Counted from the stretch's first letter, positions 26,112-34,470 are shown. The stretch is 64,000 bases of DNA from Streptomyces liliiviolaceus (GCF_018070025.1 NZ_JAGPYQ010000001.1:4712001-4776000), one strand, 5' to 3'. Notes: generated by a model from the letters alone, not told the origin. Made by a program: numbers and translations.

Positions 26112-26447
26112 TCAGCAGCAGCCCTTCTCGTTGGCGTCCGCGCAGGTTTTGTCGGCCGCGACCGCCACGACGGCGGTACGCAGGTCGTCCAGTGCATGTC
26201 CGAGCCGTTCATCGGCGAGCTCGTAGCGGGTGCGGCGGCCTACGGGCACGGCGACGACGAGGCCGCAGTCCCGCAGGCACGCCAAGTGGTTGGACAGCCG
26301 CGTACGGGAGATCTCCAGGGCGTCGGCCAGGTCTGCGGGATGGGCAGGAGCCTCGCGGAGGGCGAGGAGGATCCGGCAGCGGATCGGGTCGGCGAGGGCG
26401 CGGCCGAACCGCGCCAGCACCTCGATATCAGCAGCGAGAGTCAGCAC
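26112..26447 (-). CDS. CmtR-type ArsR/SmtB family Cd/Pb repressor
   Basis: 111 aa from GTG 26447. Winged helix with ALADPIRCRILLALRE and recognition helix SRTRLSNHLACLRDCG. From this start the thiolates fall at Cys57, Cys61 and Cys102, the same numbers as the Cd/Pb ligands of Mycobacterium tuberculosis CmtR, which supports the start. The end is CADANEKGCC, adding Cys110 and Cys111. Operon with the efflux gene, stop and start one base apart. Probably derepressed by Cd(II) or Pb(II). Confidence 0.85.
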   Translation of the reverse strand: MLTLAADIEVLARFGRALADPIRCRILLALREAPAHPADLADALEISRTRLSNHLACLRDCGLVVAVPVGRRTRYELADERLGHALDDLRTAVVAVAADKTCADANEKGCC

Positions 26448-26470
26448 ACCAACGACAGTACATGAAATCC

Positions 26471-26494
26471 TGAATTCAGACATCCATGAATTCA
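26471..26494. promoter_or_regulatory. CmtR operator candidate: two TGAATTCA palindromes
   Basis: TGAATTCA at 26471-26478 and again at 26487-26494, centre-to-centre 16 bp, 24 bases upstream of the repressor GTG. A pair of identical 8-bp palindromes in AT-rich sequence is unusual in this GC-rich DNA and is the natural autoregulatory site. Confidence 0.6.
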
Positions 26495-26871
26495 AACCCC
26501 CGACCCGCCCAACAGCGGACGCGGGCTCACTGTCGCGAGCTCCACACGGATCCTCATCCGCACGAATGGAATCCACCCTCCGAGGCTTGCCGGACACCCA
26601 CTCACGTCACATCCAGGCATTGACATGCCCGGGACGGCGACGCCATGCTGACCTTACTTCGGCGTTCATCGATACACGCCGGTCGGTTGTACCTGCTGCC
26701 GTGCGCGCACGGCTGTCCGCAACCAGACAATCGACGTCCACGGCGACATGCACCGCTCGCTCCCGATGTCGCTCCAGCGGCAGACCGGACGCAACCCATA
26801 ACCATTCGTCGCGCGCCAGATTGCGGGCGCGCACCAGGATTTGGCATCGACCGTGACAGAAGGAGCTTCAC
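26495..26871. promoter_or_regulatory. Upstream region of the mutase gene
   Basis: 377 bases. A TTGACA at 26620-26625 with CATGCT 18 bases later could be a promoter for the mutase. No cobalamin riboswitch box was recognised. The 3' end carries the mutase ribosome site AAGGAG at 26860-26865. Confidence 0.4.
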
Positions 26872-28443
26872 GTGACGCGTGTGTCGGAGTCCGGGCTGCC
26901 CATCGAACCGGTTTACGGGCCGGTCGACTTGGAGGGCTGGGACCCGGCGGAGAAGCTGGGTGCGTACCCGTTCACTCGCGGCGTCCACCCGTCCATGTAC
27001 ACCGGTCGGCCCTGGACCATGCGGCAATACGCCGGTTTCGGCACGGCCGTGGAGTCCAACGCCCGCTACAAGCAACTGATCGCCGACGGCACGATGGGCC
27101 TGTCGGTGGCGTTCGACCTGCCCACGCAGATGGGCCACGACTCCGATGCGCCGATCTCGCACGGTGAGGTCGGCAAGATCGGCGTGGCGGTCGACTCGAT
27201 CGACGACATGCGGGTGCTGTTCGGCGGGATCCCGCTGGACAAGGTGTCGACGTCGATGACGATCAACGCACCGGCCGCCCTGCTCCTGTTGATGTACCAG
27301 TTGGTCGGCGAGGAGCAAGGCGTGTCGCCCTCGCAGCTGACGGGCACGGTCCAGAACGATGTGCTGAAGGAGTACATCGCCCAGGGCACGTACATCTTCC
27401 CGCCCAGGCCTTCTCTGCGTCTGACCGCGGACATCTTCAAGTACTGCCAGGCCGAGATGCCGAAATGGAACACCATCTCGATCTCCGGCTACCACATGGC
27501 GGAGGCAGGTGCCTCGCCGGCGCAGGAGATCGCTTTCACGCTGGCGGACGGCATCGAGTACGTGCGCACGGCGGTCGCGGCCGGCATGGACGTCGACGAC
27601 TTCGCGCCCCGCCTGTCGTTCTTCTTCGTGGCGCGTACGACGACCCTGGAGGAGGTCGCCAAATTGCGTGCGGCACGCCGGATCTGGGCCCGAGTGATGC
27701 GGGACGAGTTCGGCGCGAGGAACCCCAAGCCTCTGATGCTGCGGTTCCACACGCAGACGGCAGGGGTGCATCTGACGGCTCAGCAACCTGAGGTCAACCT
27801 CGTCCGGGTTACTGTGCAGGGTCTGGCCACCGTGCTCGGTGGCACGCAGTCGCTGCACACGAATTCTTTCGACGAGGCGATCGCCCTGCCGACGGACAAG
27901 TCCGCTCGGCCGGCCCTGCGTACCCAGCAGGTCCTCACATACGAGACGGACGTGACGGCGACGGTCGACCCGTTCGCGGGCTCGTACGCCGTCGAGAAGA
28001 TGACCGACGACGTCGAGGCCGCCGCGATCGCATTGATGAGACGGATCGAGGACCTGGGTGGCGCGGTCGCGGCGATCGAACAAGGCTTCCAGAAAGGCGA
28101 GATCGAGCGCAGCGCCTACCGGGTCGCGCAGGAGACGGGCTCCGGCGAGCGGGTCGTGGTCGGTGTCAACCGGTTCCAACTCGACGCGGAGGAGGCGTAC
28201 GAGCCCCTGCACGTCGAGCCGGCCATCGAAGCCCAGCAGGCAGAACGGTTGGCGAAACTGCGGGCCTGGCGTTGCCAGGAGCGAGTAGACGCCGCCATCG
28301 CCCTTACCCAGAAGGCAGCCGAGGGCACCGACAACGTGCTGTACCCGATGAAGGAAGCGCTCGCGGCGGGCGCCACCGTCGGCGAAGTGTGCAATGCGCT
28401 GCGCGAGGTATGGGGCGTATACGTCCCACACGACAGTTTCTGA
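26872..28443 (+). CDS. B12-dependent acyl-CoA mutase, large (catalytic) subunit
   Basis: 523 aa, GTG at 26872. TIM-barrel part of the methylmalonyl-CoA mutase family: QYAGFGTAVESNARY, GLSVAFDLPTQMGHDSD, QNDVLKEYIAQ, SISGYHMAEAG, SLHTNSFDEAIALPTD, DPFAGSYAVE. No B12-binding domain (DxHxxG) follows, so it needs a separate small subunit as in isobutyryl-CoA mutase; none is in the window. At the positions that set specificity it has Tyr53 (Tyr89 of propionibacterial MCM) and Gln171 in place of Arg207, with His208 for His244. Loss of the carboxylate-binding Arg argues against methylmalonyl-CoA as substrate and for a monoacid acyl-CoA. It could supply a branched unit to the PKS; inference. Confidence 0.9.
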   Translation: MTRVSESGLPIEPVYGPVDLEGWDPAEKLGAYPFTRGVHPSMYTGRPWTMRQYAGFGTAVESNARYKQLIADGTMGLSVAFDLPTQMGHDSDAPISHGEVGKIGVAVDSIDDMRVLFGGIPLDKVSTSMTINAPAALLLLMYQLVGEEQGVSPSQLTGTVQNDVLKEYIAQGTYIFPPRPSLRLTADIFKYCQAEMPKWNTISISGYHMAEAGASPAQEIAFTLADGIEYVRTAVAAGMDVDDFAPRLSFFFVARTTTLEEVAKLRAARRIWARVMRDEFGARNPKPLMLRFHTQTAGVHLTAQQPEVNLVRVTVQGLATVLGGTQSLHTNSFDEAIALPTDKSARPALRTQQVLTYETDVTATVDPFAGSYAVEKMTDDVEAAAIALMRRIEDLGGAVAAIEQGFQKGEIERSAYRVAQETGSGERVVVGVNRFQLDAEEAYEPLHVEPAIEAQQAERLAKLRAWRCQERVDAAIALTQKAAEGTDNVLYPMKEALAAGATVGEVCNALREVWGVYVPHDSF

Positions 28444-28566
28444 CCTGTACGACTCGTCGTCGTCCTCAGCCGCCCGCTGCCGGGGATCTGCCGGCCCGTT
28501 GCGCCCACCCCCTACCCGGCGTACGCCATCAGCGCGCCGATGCAGAGATCGGACGGGGTGCCGGTT

Positions 28567-29169
28567 TCAGTTCTCCACGTACAGGCCGTCGAGATACACC
28601 TGCAGAATGCGCGGGCTGAACCGGTCGGTGGCGGACCAACTGGTGCCTGGCAGTGGGCGGCTGAGTTGGATGACAACCCCCATGAACTCCTCCAGGGAGA
28701 TATCCGCGCATATCTGTTGCGCCTGCTGCGCACGGCTCAGCAGGCGCTGCGCGGCGTGCACCAGACGCTCTCTCTGCTGAGCCAGTCCCTGCCATTCCTT
28801 GGTGAGTTCGTCCGACACGCAGCACAGAGCGGCGAGCCGCGCACGGGCGATGGCCTGCGCGAAGCTGCTGAGCGCGGCAAACGGATCGTCTTCCCGGGCG
28901 GCGGCCTCTTCCGCCGCGTCGGCTCCGGTCACAACAATCCGCTCCAGTGCTGCCGCGAGGAGAGCATGGCGTCCAGGAAAGTGGCGGTAGAGAGTCGCGT
29001 TGCCGATTCCCGCGCGGCGCGCAATCTCGTCCAAGGAAGCTTTCGGCCCCTGCTCCCCGAACAGTTCCTGGGCGACGGCCAAGATCCTGTCCCGGTTGCG
29101 TGCAGCGTCCGTCCGCAGTCCCCTCCAGTGACATCCTGTGGCGTCCGCATCCGATTCCCGAGCCCGCAC
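28567..29169 (-). CDS. TetR family regulator
   Basis: 200 aa from GTG 29169 with GAGAGGGG five bases upstream; a TTG at 29184 is the alternative. N-terminal helix-turn-helix: LRTDAARNRDRILAVAQELFGEQG, SLDEIARRAGIGNATLYRHFPGR. The C-terminal ligand domain is helical and of the common Streptomyces type. Its stop is convergent with the mutase gene 120 bases away; the regulated gene is not evident. Confidence 0.88.
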   Translation of the reverse strand: MRARESDADATGCHWRGLRTDAARNRDRILAVAQELFGEQGPKASLDEIARRAGIGNATLYRHFPGRHALLAAALERIVVTGADAAEEAAAREDDPFAALSSFAQAIARARLAALCCVSDELTKEWQGLAQQRERLVHAAQRLLSRAQQAQQICADISLEEFMGVVIQLSRPLPGTSWSATDRFSPRILQVYLDGLYVEN

Positions 29170-29329
29170 GCGTGCCCCTCTCAACTCCGCCGCCTCTTCC
29201 TCGAATTATGTGCCGTTCCTTGCACCTGTAGTCGCAGTACGGCAGGGGCAGCCCGCCCATGCTCCAGGGCCGCACGGGCTGCGCCGCAAGTCTTCGACCG
29301 CGCCGCGCCGGAGCAGTCCCTGCAGCGCA

Positions 29330-30442
29330 TCAGCTTTCGTGTGAGGTGGACGTCAGCTGTCGGTCGGCGCTGAACTTCCGTCGCCAGGCCAGGGAGACGT
29401 ACACGAGGGCGACCAGGACCGGCACTTCGATCAGCGGGCCGACAACGCCCGACAGGGCCTGTCCTGAGGTGACGCCGAAGGTGGCGATGGCGACCGCGAT
29501 CGCCAGCTCGAAGTTGTTGCCGGCAGCCGTGAAGGCGAGCGTCGCCGTGCGGTCGTACGCCAGGCCGATCACCTTGCCGAGGGCGAAGGTGCCGAACCAC
29601 ATGACCGCGAAGTACACGAGCAGCGGCAGCGCGATACGGACCACGTCCAGCGGCTGGGAGGTGATCGTCTTTCCCTGCAGGGCGAAGAGGATGACGATCG
29701 TGAAGAGCAGGCCGTACAGGGCCCAGGGGCCGATCTTCGGGAGGAAGTTGGACTCGTACCTCTCGCGGCCGAGCTTCTTCTCGCCGATCCGGCGGGTCAG
29801 GAACCCGGCCAGGAGCGGGACTCCGAGGAAGATGACGACGTTCAGGGCGATCTTCCACATGGAGATGTCGAGGTGCTCGCCGTCGCCCAGGCCGAGCCAG
29901 CCGGGCAGCAGGTCGAGGTAGAACCAGCCGAGCAGGCCGAACGCCAGGACCTGGAAGACCGAGTTGAGCGCGACCAGGACGGCGGCGGCTTCGCGGTCGC
30001 CGCAGGCGAGGTCGTTCCAGATGATGACCATGGCGATGCAGCGGGCGAGCCCAACGATGATCAGGCCGGTGCGGTACTCGGGCAGGTCCGGCAGGAAGAT
30101 CCAGGCCAGCGCGAACATGATCGCGGGGCCGACGATCCAGTTGATGACCAGCGACGCGGCCATGAGCCTGCGGTCGCCGGTGACGGCGTCGAGCTTGTCG
30201 TAGCGGACCTTGGCCAGGACCGGGTACATCATGATCAGCAGGCCGACGGCGATGGGCAGCGAGATGCCGCCGATCTCGACCTTGGCGAGAGCGTCGTTCA
30301 GGCCGGGGATGAGCCTGCCGAGGCCCAGGCCGAGGGCCATGGCGGCGAGGATCCAGACGGCGAGAAAGCGGTCGAGCGTCGAGAGCTTCGCGACGACCGA
30401 GGGGTCCTCGGTGGTGGTCACGGGTGCTTCGGTGGGGGTCAC
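29330..30442 (-). CDS. ACR3 family arsenite efflux transporter
   Basis: 370 aa, GTG at 30442 overlapping the repressor stop as GTGA. Ten membrane helices with ACR3 signatures: MMYPVLAKVRYDKL, INWIVGPAIMFALAW, GLARCIAMVIIWNDLA (the essential Cys), FQVLAFGLLGWFYL, PLLVYFAVMWFGTF, AGNNFELAIAVAIA. It exports As(III) across the plasma membrane using the proton gradient. Operon with arsR, divergent from two arsenate reductases, so the locus forms a complete arsenate-to-arsenite efflux route. Confidence 0.95.
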   Translation of the reverse strand: MTPTEAPVTTTEDPSVVAKLSTLDRFLAVWILAAMALGLGLGRLIPGLNDALAKVEIGGISLPIAVGLLIMMYPVLAKVRYDKLDAVTGDRRLMAASLVINWIVGPAIMFALAWIFLPDLPEYRTGLIIVGLARCIAMVIIWNDLACGDREAAAVLVALNSVFQVLAFGLLGWFYLDLLPGWLGLGDGEHLDISMWKIALNVVIFLGVPLLAGFLTRRIGEKKLGRERYESNFLPKIGPWALYGLLFTIVILFALQGKTITSQPLDVVRIALPLLVYFAVMWFGTFALGKVIGLAYDRTATLAFTAAGNNFELAIAVAIATFGVTSGQALSGVVGPLIEVPVLVALVYVSLAWRRKFSADRQLTSTSHES

Positions 30443-30747
30443 GGACAGGCCCTCTTGTTGTCGGCGGCGCTGCGAGCGGACGCGGCCAGGTCGGCGAACT
30501 GGCCGGCGAGCCGGTCGATCACGTCCGGGCGGAGCTTGTAGTAGGTGAACCGCCCGCACGGCTCGGTCTCGACGACCCCCGCCTCGCGCAGCACCCTGAG
30601 GTGGTTGGAGAGGTTGGTCTGCTTGGCACCGGTCTCCTCCACCAGGTGGGTGGTGCACAGCGTTTCGCGGGCGAGCAGGGTCACGATGTGGAGTCTGAGC
30701 GGGTCGGCTAAAACACGGATCAGATCAGTGTCGACTGATGTCAGCAT
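30439..30747 (-). CDS. arsR: ArsR family repressor of the ars locus
   Basis: 102 aa, ATG at 30747. Winged helix: DPLRLHIVTLLARETLCTTH, recognition helix AKQTNLSNHLRVLREAG, wing CGRFTYYKLRP. Thiols at Cys31, Cys64 and Cys101 resemble the actinobacterial ArsR type that binds As(III) with Cys outside the classic CVC motif. Translationally coupled to the ACR3 gene. Two copies of one palindrome overlap its start and promoter, indicating autorepression and probably control of the divergent arsC genes. Confidence 0.9.
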   Translation of the reverse strand: MLTSVDTDLIRVLADPLRLHIVTLLARETLCTTHLVEETGAKQTNLSNHLRVLREAGVVETEPCGRFTYYKLRPDVIDRLAGQFADLAASARSAADNKRACP

Positions 30748-30779
30748 GCACTGATACTGTCACATCAGTCGGGACTGAT
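30724..30779. promoter_or_regulatory. Double ArsR operator, ATCAGT-N4-ACTGAT twice
   Basis: Two perfect 6-bp inverted repeats: 30724-30739 (inside the first codons of arsR) and 30764-30779 (in the arsR/arsC control region), exactly 40 bp apart, about four helical turns. Another ACTGAT at 30750-30755 pairs with ATCAGT at 30764. Same face and identical sequence suggest cooperative binding of two dimers. Confidence 0.75.
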
Positions 30780-30851
30780 ACCAGTCCGTGCTGACCTTTG
30801 GGCCCGCCAGCAGCACCCACTGGGCCCATGACCCGTAGAAGGGGGTCACCA

Positions 30852-31487
30852 ATGAACGCATCCCCACCCCCGGTTTTCCCCGATCAGCGCCTTGCAGCAG
30901 GCGTGTCCCGGCTCGCGTCGCGTTACCGCGGCCAGTTCTCGGCAGAGACCATCCAGCGAGTCGTCATCGACTCCTACGACCGTCTCGCCCAGCCCGCCCG
31001 CGTCCGCGGTCACCTCGTCGTGCTCGCCGAGCGCCTCGCCACCGAGCGTCTTGACGCTCTCGCCCACGTCGAGGAACAGTCCGACGTCGGACTGCCCCGA
31101 GTGCTGTTCGTCTGCGCTCACAACGCCGGCCGCTCCCAGATGGCGGCCACCCTTCTCGCCCATCGCGCGGCCGGACAGGTGGTCGTCTCCTCCGCCGGCA
31201 CGCACCCGGCCTCCGACGTCGAACCGGCCGTCGTCCAGGTGCTGACCGAAGCCGGCCTGAACCTCAGCGACGCGTTCCCCAAGCCGCTCACCGAGGAGGT
31301 CGTCCAGGCCGCCGACGTCGTCATCACCATGGGCTGCGGCGACGCCTGCCCGGTCGTACCGGGCCGCCGCTACCTCGACTGGCCCATCAGCGACCCCGAG
31401 GGCGCACCGATCACTGTCGTACGCGATATCCGCGACGAGATAGACGCCCGCATCACCGACTTGCTCGATTCCCTGCCGCACGCCTGA
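30852..31487 (+). CDS. arsC: Arsenate reductase with N-terminal three-helix extension
   Basis: 211 aa from ATG 30852. Residues 1-80 form a helical bundle of the DUF3562-like type fused to many actinobacterial arsenate reductases. Residues 82 onward are a low-molecular-weight phosphatase fold with the P-loop CAHNAGRSQ (Cys88, Arg94), SSAGTHPASDVEP, and MGCGDACP (Cys162, Cys166), the thiol relay. It reduces As(V) to As(III) for ACR3 export. Start upstream at 30828 is possible but lacks a better ribosome site. First gene of the divergent ars operon. Confidence 0.9.
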   Translation: MNASPPPVFPDQRLAAGVSRLASRYRGQFSAETIQRVVIDSYDRLAQPARVRGHLVVLAERLATERLDALAHVEEQSDVGLPRVLFVCAHNAGRSQMAATLLAHRAAGQVVVSSAGTHPASDVEPAVVQVLTEAGLNLSDAFPKPLTEEVVQAADVVITMGCGDACPVVPGRRYLDWPISDPEGAPITVVRDIRDEIDARITDLLDSLPHA

Positions 31488-31542
31488 CGGGCCGGCCGCT
31501 CCGCCAACGCTCCACCTGATCCACCTCGTGAAGGAAGAACCG

Positions 31543-31962
31543 ATGTCCCCGACTCCACTCGCCTCCGTGCTGTTCGTCTGCGTCCACAACGCGGGGCGAT
31601 CACAGATGGCCGCCGGATTCCTCAACCACCTCGCGGGCGACCGGGTCGAGGTCCGCTCCGCTGGTTCGATCCCGGGCAACCAGGTCAACCCGGCCGCCGT
31701 CGAGGCCATGAACGAGGTCGGCGTCGACATCTCCGACCAGAGGCCAAAGATCCTCACCACCGAGGCCGTGCAGGCGTCCGACTACGTCATCACGATGGGC
31801 TGCGGGGACGCCTGCCCGATCTTCCCCGGCAAGAGGTACCTGGACTGGGACCTGGAAGACCCGGCCGGCAAGGGCGTCGAGTCCGTACGCCCCATCCGCG
31901 ACGAGATCAAGACCCGTATCGAGGCCTTGATCGCTGAGATCGATGCCAAGCGGGAGGCGTGA
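31543..31962 (+). CDS. arsC: Arsenate reductase, short LMW-phosphatase form
   Basis: 139 aa, ATG at 31543 with AAGGAA upstream. P-loop CVHNAGRSQ (Cys13, Arg19), SAGSIPGNQVNP, and relay cysteines in MGCGDACP (Cys87, Cys91), as in thioredoxin-coupled ArsC. It is a second, standalone reductase next to the two-domain version. Its stop overlaps by four bases (GTGA) the start of a truncated thioredoxin-reductase frame, the order expected of Streptomyces arsC-arsT operons. Confidence 0.92.
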   Translation: MSPTPLASVLFVCVHNAGRSQMAAGFLNHLAGDRVEVRSAGSIPGNQVNPAAVEAMNEVGVDISDQRPKILTTEAVQASDYVITMGCGDACPIFPGKRYLDWDLEDPAGKGVESVRPIRDEIKTRIEALIAEIDAKREA

Positions 31963-32072
31963 ACGCTTTGACCGCGAAGGACGGCATACGCGAGGTCACC
32001 ATCGGCTCCGGCTCTGCCCAATACGGCGCGGCCTCGTACACGGCTCCCGCTGAGCTCAAGCCGCTCGCCTAG
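31959..32072 (+). pseudogene. Thioredoxin reductase (ArsT) N-terminal remnant
   Basis: 37-codon frame from GTG 31959. REVTIGSGSAQYGAASYTAPAELKPL aligns by eye with the FAD motif of thioredoxin reductases (VIIIGSGPAGYTAALYTARAxLKPL) but has lost the Pro-Ala-Gly of the glycine loop and ends at TAG 32070. Everything after this first beta-alpha-beta unit is missing. The 4-bp overlap with arsC shows the ancestral operon order. Electrons for the reductases must come from a genomic thioredoxin reductase. Confidence 0.7.
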
Positions 32073-32112
32073 TGATCCGCAAGGTTGCGTCACATTGGCC
32101 GACGGTAGGAGG

Positions 32113-32136
32113 TCGTGGCCTGCGCGAAGGCCACGA
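32113..32136. terminator. Hairpin after the ars operon
   Basis: 9-bp perfect stem TCGTGGCCT / AGGCCACGA with a 6-nt loop, 40 bases past the ArsT remnant stop. Confidence 0.55.
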
Positions 32137-32177
32137 GCGAACGGCAGGTCACATCACCATGGCAGTACGTGATCCCA

Positions 32178-32306
32178 TCACGTGGGCACGTTGAAGATGA
32201 ATTCCTTACCGCCACGATCAGGGCTTGAGGAACGTTCACGCCTGAGCGCTCCTGCTTCGAGGAGACGCTTGAGTCGGTTGTTCGCGTTAGTAGGGGAGAT
32301 ACCCAT
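32178..32306 (-). CDS. Short winged-helix-like protein or fragment
   Basis: 42 aa from ATG 32306, beginning 11 bases after the stop of the interrupted ATP-binding gene. GISPTNANNRLKRLLEAGALRR and RGGKEFIFNVPT look like the recognition helix and wing of a winged-helix regulator. The open frame reaches back to a TGA only 12 codons upstream of this ATG, so most of a full domain is missing. Either a truncated gene or a very small protein co-transcribed with its neighbour. Confidence 0.4.
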   Translation of the reverse strand: MGISPTNANNRLKRLLEAGALRRERSSSPDRGGKEFIFNVPT

Positions 32307-33054
32307 GCATAGTGCCGTTAGGGTGCAAATGAGACTCTCAGCCACGCCCACGTGCCATCCACAGACATCTCGGTAGTGAAGCTGCGGAGGGCGGGCGGTA
32401 CCCCGGTGCGATGTCGGGCCGTGCGCACGAGTCCGGAGCCGCTTCGCAGGACGAGCCGGGTCGGGCCGGTGCCGCCAGCCTGGCTGAGCAGATCGGGCAG
32501 CCCATTACCGCGATCCTCCCTGGTACCGCTGACACCACGCCCAAGAGCCCGACAGAGCGCAGTCTCGCCGTCTCCCAAGTGGGTATGGTCCGGGTTTTGA
32601 CGCAGGTGGGCCAGGACCCCGATGCCGTTGTCGCAGATGCCTACCTCCAAACGGCGGGTTCCCGTCGTTTTTCCGGTGTACGCCTGCGCGGCGATAAAGG
32701 CGCCCGCAGGACCGCATCCGTGACTGGCCGCGTTGTCGATGAGTTCGCCAACGCTTCGGGCGACCTGCGCACCTGGCGACGCACCAAGGTTGGCGACAGC
32801 AAGCAGGCCTATGCGCTCACCTACAGCGTCCGCGGTGCCTGGGGTGAGCAGCGTGGTCTCAAGAAGAGTCGTGTAGCGATCGCGACGATCGTCGAACGGA
32901 ACTGCCCCGACGACAGTTGCGCCCTCGGGAAGCCGGGCGAGGAGGTCCATACGCTGCAGGTAAGAGGCTACGCGACCATCGGAGGGGAGACACGGAACGC
33001 ACTTGCTCGACATGACAGAAGCGGCTTGCGCGAGCGCCGACACGACGGCGAGGT

Positions 33055-34001
33055 CTAGGGCGTTTCTGACGGCTCTTGGACGGTGTCTCGGAGCCAGATG
33101 ACGATCGCGGTGATGGTGAGGGTGCCGTTGAAGATGTAGTCGCGTTTGTCGTAGCGGCTGGCCACGGCCCGGAACTGTTTCCACTTGCTCACGCACCGCT
33201 CGACTGCGCTGCGCCGTCGGTACTGGGCCTTGTCGAGGGCGGGTGGGCGGCCACCGGCCCGGCCACGGTTGCGGCGGTTGGCCTGCTGGTCGTTCGGTTC
33301 GGCGATGGTCGCCTTGATGCCCCGACGGCGAAGGTAGGCACGGTTGCCGCGGCTGGAGTAAGCCTTGTCGCCGCGCACCCGGTCCGGGCGGCGGCGCGGG
33401 CGGCCCGGACCGCGCCGCCGGATGTGCACTGTCTCCAGCACGGGGACGAGCATGGGGCTGTCGCCCCGCTGGCCCGGTGAGGTGAGCCAGGTCAGCGGGC
33501 GGGCCCGGTCGTCAGCCAGCAGATGGACCTTGGTGGTCACCCCGCCCCGTGAGCGTCCCAGCGCCTCCCGCCCATCAGCCTCCACACGGGCTCCGCCCCC
33601 TTTTCGGGGAAGTCGCGCGGCGGCCGGTGCCGGGCCCCGGCCGCGTGCTGGTGAGCCCGGCAGGAGGTGGAGTCGATGTTCACCGCCCACTCCCGCTCCG
33701 CATCGAGGCGGCGGGCCAGGGCGCCGTCGGGATCACCGGCGTCCGCCTCGATCTGCAGCTCGGTCAGGATCCGCTGCCAAGTGCCGTCCGCCGACCAGCG
33801 GCGATGTCGTTCATAGACGGTCTGCCAGGGCCCGTACCGCTCCGGCAGGTCCGGCCAGGGCACCCCCGTACGGGCCCGGAACAGCACCCCGTTGACCACG
33901 GTCCGGTGATCGGACCACTGCCCGCCCGGCCGGCCGTTGTCCGGCAGCAAGGGCTCGATCATCCGCCACTGCGCATCGGTCAGTTCATGTCGCCGCACCA
34001 T
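33055..34001 (-). CDS. IS5 family transposase (two frames, programmed frameshift)
   Basis: First frame from ATG 34001: RHELTDAQWRMIEPLLP, GVPWPDLPERYGPWQTVYERHRRW, and NIDSTSCRAHQHAAG with the first catalytic Asp. Near 33594-33608 a slippery CCCCGAAAAGGGGG run allows a shift into the second frame: GGVTTKVHLLADD, VRGDKAYSSRGNRAYLRRRGI (second Asp), RSAVERCVSKWKQFRAVASRYDK (Glu). Both frames are intact, so the enzyme may be active through frameshifting. The stop codon TAG is completed by the duplicated target CTAG. Confidence 0.88.
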
Positions 34002-34064
34002 GCCCGGCACCTGCCCACCCCAGGACTTGGTCCACCGCATCCGACAAGAGCCATCAGAAACGAC
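33059..34064. mobile_element. IS5 family element, IS427 group, with CTAG target duplication
   Basis: 1006 bp. Terminal inverted repeats GGCGTTTCTGACGGCTCTTG (left) and GTCGTTTCTGATGGCTCTTG (right, complement) match at 18 of 20. Both ends are flanked by CTAG (33055-33058 and 34065-34068). The element lies in the same orientation as the gene it disrupts. Confidence 0.88.
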
Positions 34065-34470
34065 CTAGTGGGCTGATGATCTGCAGCCGCGTGACATCGA
34101 TGGTGAGCGGCTCGCCGGGGCGGCGACGAAGAGACAGGTCTGCACGGAGCAGAGGGTGGCGTCCGACGAGTTCGAGTAGCACGACTCCGCCGCCGAGCGC
34201 GGCAGAGTGAGCGGTTCGGCGATGCCCTTCATCATCGATCGCGCATCGGGATCAACTCTCCTGGCCAGCAACTGAACCAAAGTGGCTGCGTCCTCGTCCT
34301 CCACCGCTCAATGCGCTGCCGTACAGGTCTTCTCCACATCGACAATCAACCCTGCTGGAACAGTCTGACCAAGCTCTTTTTCGACACCTACTCACCAATT
34401 GAGATGGCCTGTCAGTCCGGCGCTCAGCGAGGTCGGGGCAATGTTCGATGGCAGACCGTCCAAGCCAAGC

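Larger units (their letters stand above)
32318..34182 (-). pseudogene. ATP-binding (histidine-kinase-like ATPase) regulatory gene interrupted by an IS
   Basis: GTG start at 34182 (GGAG upstream). The first 39 codons (LLELVGRHPLLRADLSLRRR, IDVTRLQIISPL) run up to the insertion at 34065; after removing the element and one CTAG the frame continues exactly (DLAVVSALAQAASV) to TAA at 32318, giving 284 aa. The C-terminal half has an ATPase fold of the anti-sigma/GHKL type: SVGELIDNAASHGCG (N box), VGICDNGIGV (G1), GRGVSGTREDRGNGL. It was probably a switch protein in a sigma or two-component-like system. Null by insertion unless the element excises. Confidence 0.75.

Noticed and set aside
26495..26871. 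Cobalamin riboswitch upstream of the B12-dependent mutase
   Set aside because: No B12-box-like sequence or suitable stem arrangement could be recognised.
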